From the NCBI GenBank assembly GCA_947306845.1, contig CAMZHP010000055.1, forward strand, positions 1 to 13,792: 13,792 nt of DNA, in the 5' to 3' direction. A program made the position numbers and the translations under genes. The notes beneath the pieces are model-generated. The model made no database searches. It had not been told where the DNA came from and was given only the letters and a program-made list of their open reading frames with translations. Numbering within the stretch: position 1 is the stretch's first letter; each line of letters opens with the position of its first letter. Below are positions 8,401 through 13,792 of this stretch, piece after piece. This DNA is from an uncultured Prevotellaceae bacterium. Lineage in GTDB: Bacteria > Bacteroidota > Bacteroidia > Bacteroidales > Bacteroidaceae.

Positions 8401-8433
8401 TTTGAAGGAAATTCGAAAAAAAAGCTATATGGG
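8401..8433 (+). promoter_or_regulatory. Candidate promoter for the sigma / DUF4974 / macroglobulin operon
   Basis: TTTG at 8401-8404 is followed after 21 bp by TATATGGG at 8426-8433. This approximates the Bacteroidota housekeeping promoter (TTTG, 19-21 bp, TAnnTTTG), with two mismatches in the -7 box. It would give a leader of roughly 30 bases before the ATG at 8470. The operon may also have a promoter read by its own sigma factor, which I cannot recognise. Confidence 0.35.
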
Positions 8434-8469
8434 GTTGGTTTTTTTTGATTTCATCCGTTATATGATAAA

Positions 8470-8985
8470 ATGATGATAGATAACAGGCGATTCGAACAAC
8501 TGTTCAAAAGCAACTATGCGGCAATGGTGCGTATGGCTCGCAGTATGCTTGGCGACGATGAAGAGAGCAAGGATGTGGTGAGCGACATCATGCTCCGCGT
8601 CGGCGACGGGCGAATCACCCTTCCTCCCGACAATCAGCACTATCTGCTTGCCTGCGTGAGAAACCGATGCCTTGACGTCATACAGCACAAGAAAACAACA
8701 GAGAAAATCTTGCGCCTTTATCCCTTGGCCACACAGACGACACTCAGCATCGCCAACGACCAACAAGTATATGACGAAATCCTCCACGTGGTGGAGACAC
8801 AACTGACTCCGCAAACCCGGAAAGTCTTCGAACTGCGCCACGACCGCCACCTCACCTACCAGGAGATTGCCGACTCGCTGGATATCAGCAAGGCCGCAGT
8901 CTACAAGCATCTGGCGAAAGCCATCACCCTACTGAGAGCACATTTCATCCATCAAGATCCTCCCACCCCTCAAGACTCTTTTTAG
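8470..8985 (+). CDS. ECF-type RNA polymerase sigma-70 factor
   Basis: A 171-residue protein with the two-domain layout of extracytoplasmic-function sigma factors. Region 2 spans about residues 8-72 (FEQLFKSNYAAMVRMARSML, then DVVSDIMLRV and YLLACVRNRCLDVIQ). Region 4 spans about 111-158 (LTPQTRKVFELRHDRHLTYQ, then EIADSLDISKAAVYKHL, a helix-turn-helix that recognises the -35 element). It would direct RNA polymerase to a small regulon when its partner releases it. There are two adjacent ATGs (8470 and 8473); either could start it. The stop is 11 bp before the next gene, whose product has a FecR C-terminal domain, the usual arrangement for Bacteroidota sigma/anti-sigma pairs. It is divergent from the pectin locus. 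The targets are unknown: it may control its own operon, the lyase side, or genes elsewhere. Confidence 0.95.
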   Translation: MMIDNRRFEQLFKSNYAAMVRMARSMLGDDEESKDVVSDIMLRVGDGRITLPPDNQHYLLACVRNRCLDVIQHKKTTEKILRLYPLATQTTLSIANDQQVYDEILHVVETQLTPQTRKVFELRHDRHLTYQEIADSLDISKAAVYKHLAKAITLLRAHFIHQDPPTPQDSF

Positions 8986-8996
8986 CCCACAACGCC

Positions 8997-9638
8997 ATGG
9001 ACAAAATCACGCAACTGCTCGACATGATCGAGCATCCTGAAAAATACAGCGATGAAAAGCTGGAAAAGATGCTCAACGACGAACAACTCAGCCAATACTA
9101 TGAAGTAATGGCATTGGCATCCAGTGCCTACCATGCAAGGAGGGCGAAGGAGTATGAACCTGATGTGGATGCGGCATGGAAGGAGTTTCAATCGAGAAAC
9201 ACAGTCAGTATTAGCCATCATCAGTGGTGGAGAAGTGCTGCCATCATCATTGGCATCATGGTATCGGGATTGGCCATCGCTGCCCTATGGCCATTCTGGC
9301 ATACAGTGCCTAAGGACGAGCCTGTGGAAACGATCCAACAGGCACAGCCAATTCCCGCAGACTCCTCCACACCCAAAGAAAATCAGTCCCACTCCGAATC
9401 CCAAATCCAGCCTACAGCACAGAATATCGTTTTTGACAATGTGACACTTGAACAGATCATCCGGGAGACGGCAGAATTCTATGGAATGAGTTATTCATTT
9501 GACCGAGAAGAACCCAGACTTTTGCGGCTTCATGTGAAATGGAACCAACAGCAACCGATGGACTCTTTTGTCTGCCGCCTCAACCGGTTTGAGAAATTCA
9601 ACATCATCATCGACGACAACACCATCATCATCCAATGA
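8997..9638 (+). CDS. Single-pass DUF4974 (FecR C-terminal domain) protein, probable anti-sigma factor
   Basis: 213 residues. The N-terminal 78 residues are charged and should be cytoplasmic (MDKITQLLDMIEHPEKYSDE, then DVDAAWKEF). Residues about 79-101 form one membrane helix (AAIIIGIMVSGLAIAALWPF). A Pro/Gln/Ser-rich linker follows (about 102-142), then a periplasmic DUF4974 domain (143-213), starting NIVFDNVTLEQII and ending FNIIIDDNTIIIQ. In FecR-type systems the cytoplasmic part holds the sigma factor and the periplasmic part receives a signal from the N-terminal domain of an outer-membrane receptor. Here the large central FecR domain of standard proteins is absent, so the periplasmic part is little more than the C-terminal signalling unit. 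The gene lies 11 bp after the sigma factor and overlaps the next gene by ATGA, which suggests translational coupling. The anti-sigma role is inferred from family and context. Confidence 0.88.
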   Translation: MDKITQLLDMIEHPEKYSDEKLEKMLNDEQLSQYYEVMALASSAYHARRAKEYEPDVDAAWKEFQSRNTVSISHHQWWRSAAIIIGIMVSGLAIAALWPFWHTVPKDEPVETIQQAQPIPADSSTPKENQSHSESQIQPTAQNIVFDNVTLEQIIRETAEFYGMSYSFDREEPRLLRLHVKWNQQQPMDSFVCRLNRFEKFNIIIDDNTIIIQ

Positions 9639-12600
9639 CACGACGCATCCATCTCATCGCCTTGTTCATCGCTCTGATGATACAGGGACTGACTGCCCAA
9701 ACTATTAACTTGCAATTCAAGGACAGTTCTCTCTCCGACGCTTTGCTCGCCATCGATGATGCCAGTGACAGCATCACCGTCAATTTCGTCTATGATGACC
9801 TGGAGGATTTCCGTGTGACAACAGATGTCAGCAACGCCAGTGTTCAGGATGCCGTCAGACAGGTCTGCGGTTTCTATCCCATGCGTATCATCTCTTTTGG
9901 CAACGATATTTTCGTGGAGTGCACGCAGCGCGACTCTCTCCGTTTCATTGGAAGAGTGGTTGACCAAAAGGGCAGGCCGATGAGGTATGCCAATGTTGCC
10001 CTTCTCTCACCTGTTGACAGCAGTCAGGTCAACCATGGTGTTGCCAACGATGACGGTTATGTGGTGATACCATGTGCGATGCGGGAAGTCATTCTCAGAG
10101 TTACCCACGTGGGCTACCGGACATACGAAAGCCGTTGCAAAGTCACCGACATGGGAGAAATCGTTCTCAGCCCCGACACCAAGCAACTGAAAGGAATCAA
10201 AGTTTCGGCCACACCGCCCCCCAACCATGTCACACGCAGGAGTTATGCCTCTTTGTGGAAAGAGGCCAACCGCCTCGCCAAGACCGACCTTCCCCAAAAG
10301 GAAATGGATGTGATGCGCCTGATTGCCATGAAGGCAAGAGCGGAGATGAATTATGGTCAACTGCTGGCTGCCGAACTGATGTACGGTTCCCTGCAGCGGA
10401 CAGTCTCTCCCGACTCGCTCGACAGTTTCATCAGCCGCCTCATTGCAGAAGAGCAATCGGCTGCTACACATTCACCCATGTTGGCCGCCACCTATCAGAC
10501 CGTTCTCAGCAAAATCATCGGAGAAAACGACCCTGGCAGTGATGAGGCTGAGAAATACCGTCAGAAGGCATTATCGAACCCCCATGTCCTGTCACAGATG
10601 GATTCCCATATCTTACAACCTTTCCTCAATTTAGGAGACGACAGTAATATCTTCGGGCACGATATGCTGTCTGTCATCGGCTTTGAGACAGGCAACGAGG
10701 CCATGCTCCGCGATTATTACGCCAATAAAGGAAACCGCAAGGCACAGATGGTGTTGGATTACAGGTTGTTAACCGATGACTATCACACCAGATACGGACA
10801 TGTGATGGTGGATCAACGCGCCCAGTATTTGGCTAGCCTTGACTCACTCATCCAACAATATTCTGACCTTCCAGATTGTTGCGAATTGGTGATCAAACGA
10901 TACCGTGTGATGTGTGATATGCCCGACTATACACCCAGTGAACTGAACGCATTCCTCGACAGTGCCATCTCTCAATGGGGCAACTGGCGCAATGTGGTGC
11001 AACTCCAAAATTTCAAGCGCCAACTCACCCAGCCACAAGTGAAAATGGCTTCCTCTGTCAGCCAAATACAGCCGCAGATTCCCCATTTCGTGAAACTCAA
11101 GGATATACGCAATATCAGCCAGGTGAATGTGAAGGTGTCACGGCTCGACCTCAGTCAGGAACACCCCCTGGTGCAATCCTCCTATTTAGATGAAGAGAGA
11201 CTGAATGACCTGCGGAAGCACGTCAATCAGAAAAACGATATCATCTGCAGCAAAAAATTGGGTTCTCATCCCGAATATGAGATATTTGAAGACAGTATAG
11301 CGCTTCCTGCTCTTCATCCCGGTATCTATCTGTTGGAGTGGTCTACAGACAGGAAAGATGCCAATACCATCAGCAATATCCTCCATGTAAGTGATATCAC
11401 CCTGCTTTCAGAGGCCTTGCCTGACGAGATGATACGCTATGCGGTCGTCAACACCACTACGGGCAAGCCTGTCCCCCATGCACGTCTCTCACTGAACGGC
11501 AAGACGAGCAAGATCGTGCGTACCGACCGACATGGAGAGGTGGTCTGCAAGAATGAGCATTCCAACATCTATGCCTTTACCGATGAAGACCATTTCTCAC
11601 TCCCGCTCAACTGGACGTTGCATTATCATGAAGAGAAGACATCGAAAGTGAAACGTGTCCATATTTTCACCGACAGAAGTCTTTATCGTCCCGGGCAACG
11701 GGTACAGGCCTCTGTCGCAGTGGTTCTCAACGACCACAACCATCAGCAAAAAATGCTTCAGGGTGAGGAAATGCACGTGAAACTGCAAGCCCTGGGATCC
11801 ACCATCATGGCTGATACTATTGTCACCACCGACGAATTTGGTACGGCGACTTTGTCATTCCCTCTCCACAAGAGCAAAAGCGGTTTATATAATATTATTG
11901 CTACTCCAACTTCTGACGCTGCAGAAGACATCACTTCTACCAAATGCTTCTTTGAAGTGGAAGAATACAAATTGCCCACTTTTGATTTGCAATTCCAACC
12001 CCTGGCCCGCAATCAGTTGGAGGCCGATACCCTCAGGTTGCCTTTACAAGCCCGGACTTTTTCTGGCGGTTCCGTCAATCGAGCCCGTGTGGTATACTCT
12101 GCCTCCTTATTTTCTTCTGAAACATCACCGTCTTCTTTCTTTGAAAGGTTGCCGATGTCCAGGACTGCCTTGATAGCCCCAATAGTCAATGATACCATTT
12201 ACACCGCTGCCGACGGTACTGCCAACCTGTGCATACCGCTCCATATACCCAACATGGAAAGAAATGGCAAGAAAGTGGATCAGTTTGTCATACGCATCAA
12301 TGCCAAAGTCACTGACATGGCAGGTGAGACGCACGAAATCAGTCAAAACGTCAAATACTCTACCCGCCAGCGAACACTCTCGCTTGAAATGCCCATCCTC
12401 ACCATGGAGGTGGACAAACCGCTACGGATGATATGGCATTTGAAAGACCATATCGGACTCGACATTGACGATGACATCACCTACTATATCGACCATCCTG
12501 CCAATGTCTTTCATGCAGCGTCCAACAAACGGATGGAATTGCCTGCATGTCAAGTTCTTACACAAGCGGGCATCCACCGTTTTTATGCTGTCTGCAATGG

Positions 12601-13792
12601 TGATACAGTGAGCAAAACGTTCCAAGTCCATGACTTCAGTGCCAAAAGACTGGGCACCCATACACCATCGTTCCTGGCTGTGAGCGACAAGCGTTTCCCC
12701 ACCGACGGCGGCGCCGTGAAACTGCAATTTGGCACATCGCTCCATGATGTGCATGTGGTTTACAGCATTATCGCCGGAAATCGCATCATCGAACAAGGCA
12801 CGTTGCTGCTCGATGATGAGATCCATACCCGTACGCTGACCTACCGACCGGAATATGGTTCAGGGGTGTTTGTCACCACCGCCTTCATCAAGGACGGACA
12901 GGTTTACAATGAACAAGCAACCATCGAAATGCCGCTGCCCGACAAACACCTGACAATGAAGTGGATGACATTCCGCGATAGACTCACCCCGGGACAGGAG
13001 GAGGAATGGCGCTTGCAGGTGACACACCCAGACGGTTCGCCCGCCGCCGCCAACATACTTGCCACCCTCTATGATGCCTCGCTCGACCGAATCCACAACC
13101 ATCATCTGAGGTTTTCCCCTCTCAGTCAATATGTAGTATCAGGCAGGCCATGGAAAAGTCCGAATATCTCCAATTCCAAACAATTATCACTCATCACTGA
13201 AAAACTTCGGTTGGAGAAAGCCCAACCGTTGTCGTTCAGTTATTTCGACCCTTTGCTGTCCATACTCAGAGGCAACAGTCAGACCATTCAGGAGAAAATG
13301 ACGGTTTCGCGCCTGTTGCCCAAAAACATGCAGAGAAAAGGCAGGCAAGGATATGCCTGTGGCATTGTGGTGGATGATTTGGGTGACCCTCTCGTCGGCG
13401 CCATCGTAACCATCAAAGACAGTGAAAAAGCGGTTGCGACCAACATTGACGGGGAATTTGAGATCGCGGTGCGTGAGCCTAATACTTTGTCGGTGAGTTA
13501 TGTCGGTTACAAATCTGCTACAGTAAAAGCCTATCCCGGCAGTTATCTCAACATTGTCCTTTATCCTTCTACTGTTCTGAAAGAAGTAGTGGTAGGTGCA
13601 GGAAAAAGGAGAGAAGGTGGGTCGTTGAGTGAACCAGACGCGAATCTGGCGTTACAGGGAAGGATTGCTGGTCTTGATATCGTCTTCAACTCATCATCAC
13701 TTGGTGAAAACAGTATTCGCATCCGAGGAACATCGCCCATGGACGATGTAGCAGACATTCCTAATAACCGCGGCATACAACAACCGGTGGTG
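9635..13792 (+). CDS. STN / alpha-2-macroglobulin-like (MG2) / TonB-plug fusion protein, N-terminal 1386 residues (runs off window)
   Basis: The frame opens at the ATG overlapping the previous stop (ATGA) and stays open to the last base, with no frameshift seen. A signal peptide (1-21, ending LTA) without lipobox cysteine precedes an STN domain (23-96; INLQFKDSSLSDALLAIDD). A carboxypeptidase-regulatory-like domain follows (about 103-185; GRVVDQKGRPMRYANV, THVGYR). Residues about 190-450 are largely helical. Macroglobulin-type beta domains follow, with the MG2 signature FTDRSLYRPGQRV (678-690), an MG3-like FEVEEYKLPTFDL (773-785), and ATLYDASLD (1143-1151), typical of bacterial macroglobulins near the bait region. 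A second regulatory-like domain (about 1240-1310; VGYKS), TonB-box-like LKEVVVGAGKR (1315-1325), and a plug start (LQGRIAGLDIV at 1340, IRIRGTS at 1361) close the visible part. Any thioester motif would lie beyond the window. Alpha-2-macroglobulins trap proteases; STN and plug domains serve TonB transport and signalling. Likely periplasmic or outer-membrane associated. Confidence 0.9.
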   Translation, partial: MTRRIHLIALFIALMIQGLTAQTINLQFKDSSLSDALLAIDDASDSITVNFVYDDLEDFRVTTDVSNASVQDAVRQVCGFYPMRIISFGNDIFVECTQRDSLRFIGRVVDQKGRPMRYANVALLSPVDSSQVNHGVANDDGYVVIPCAMREVILRVTHVGYRTYESRCKVTDMGEIVLSPDTKQLKGIKVSATPPPNHVTRRSYASLWKEANRLAKTDLPQKEMDVMRLIAMKARAEMNYGQLLAAELMYGSLQRTVSPDSLDSFISRLIAEEQSAATHSPMLAATYQTVLSKIIGENDPGSDEAEKYRQKALSNPHVLSQMDSHILQPFLNLGDDSNIFGHDMLSVIGFETGNEAMLRDYYANKGNRKAQMVLDYRLLTDDYHTRYGHVMVDQRAQYLASLDSLIQQYSDLPDCCELVIKRYRVMCDMPDYTPSELNAFLDSAISQWGNWRNVVQLQNFKRQLTQPQVKMASSVSQIQPQIPHFVKLKDIRNISQVNVKVSRLDLSQEHPLVQSSYLDEERLNDLRKHVNQKNDIICSKKLGSHPEYEIFEDSIALPALHPGIYLLEWSTDRKDANTISNILHVSDITLLSEALPDEMIRYAVVNTTTGKPVPHARLSLNGKTSKIVRTDRHGEVVCKNEHSNIYAFTDEDHFSLPLNWTLHYHEEKTSKVKRVHIFTDRSLYRPGQRVQASVAVVLNDHNHQQKMLQGEEMHVKLQALGSTIMADTIVTTDEFGTATLSFPLHKSKSGLYNIIATPTSDAAEDITSTKCFFEVEEYKLPTFDLQFQPLARNQLEADTLRLPLQARTFSGGSVNRARVVYSASLFSSETSPSSFFERLPMSRTALIAPIVNDTIYTAADGTANLCIPLHIPNMERNGKKVDQFVIRINAKVTDMAGETHEISQNVKYSTRQRTLSLEMPILTMEVDKPLRMIWHLKDHIGLDIDDDITYYIDHPANVFHAASNKRMELPACQVLTQAGIHRFYAVCNGDTVSKTFQVHDFSAKRLGTHTPSFLAVSDKRFPTDGGAVKLQFGTSLHDVHVVYSIIAGNRIIEQGTLLLDDEIHTRTLTYRPEYGSGVFVTTAFIKDGQVYNEQATIEMPLPDKHLTMKWMTFRDRLTPGQEEEWRLQVTHPDGSPAAANILATLYDASLDRIHNHHLRFSPLSQYVVSGRPWKSPNISNSKQLSLITEKLRLEKAQPLSFSYFDPLLSILRGNSQTIQEKMTVSRLLPKNMQRKGRQGYACGIVVDDLGDPLVGAIVTIKDSEKAVATNIDGEFEIAVREPNTLSVSYVGYKSATVKAYPGSYLNIVLYPSTVLKEVVVGAGKRREGGSLSEPDANLALQGRIAGLDIVFNSSSLGENSIRIRGTSPMDDVADIPNNRGIQQPVV

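Noticed and set aside
8458..8910. 150-codon minus-strand open frame opposite the sigma factor
   Set aside because: The plus-strand frame has clear sigma region 2 and region 4 motifs; the antisense frame shows no recognisable features and is explained by codon composition.

Overview
The window looks like Bacteroidota DNA, most likely the Prevotella/Bacteroides group. It carries a SusC/SusD-type outer-membrane transport pair, AT-rich intergenic DNA with TAnnTTTG-like promoter elements, no strong Shine-Dalgarno sequences, and an ECF sigma factor followed by a protein with a FecR-C/DUF4974 domain. I read the genus from gene style only; nothing in the window proves it.

Minus strand, positions 8264 down to 1: a pectin utilisation locus read in the order pectate lyase, beta-helix lipoprotein, SusC-like transporter, SusD-like binding protein (cut by the window edge). 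The model is that the secreted PL1-type lyase cuts pectate or homogalacturonan, the two lipoproteins hold the products at the cell surface, and the SusC/SusD complex imports them with TonB energy. The lyase and the lipoprotein gene are separated by 170 bp of AT-rich DNA with its own possible promoter and a perfect 15-bp palindrome. The other gaps in the group are short (61 and 36 bp).

Positions 8265-8469: an AT-rich divergent intergenic region with candidate promoters for both directions and a repeated ATTTGTCA word.

Plus strand, positions 8470 to 13792 (window end): a tight three-gene cassette. It encodes an ECF sigma factor, a small single-pass protein with a periplasmic DUF4974 (FecR C-terminal) domain, and, overlapping it by ATGA, a very large protein that is still open at the window end (1386 codons seen). 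This last protein is the most unusual item. In order it has a signal peptide, an STN (secretin/TonB short N-terminal) signalling domain, a carboxypeptidase-regulatory-like domain, a long helical region, alpha-2-macroglobulin MG domains with a clear MG2 signature, a second carboxypeptidase-regulatory-like domain, a TonB-box-like segment and the start of a TonB plug. The layout resembles a FecI-FecR-FecA trans-envelope signalling system in which the usual transporter is replaced by an alpha-2-macroglobulin-like protein. Whether the cassette regulates the neighbouring pectin locus or responds to something else, such as protease attack, cannot be told from the sequence.

There is no RNA gene, insertion sequence, CRISPR array or other mobile element that I can support.
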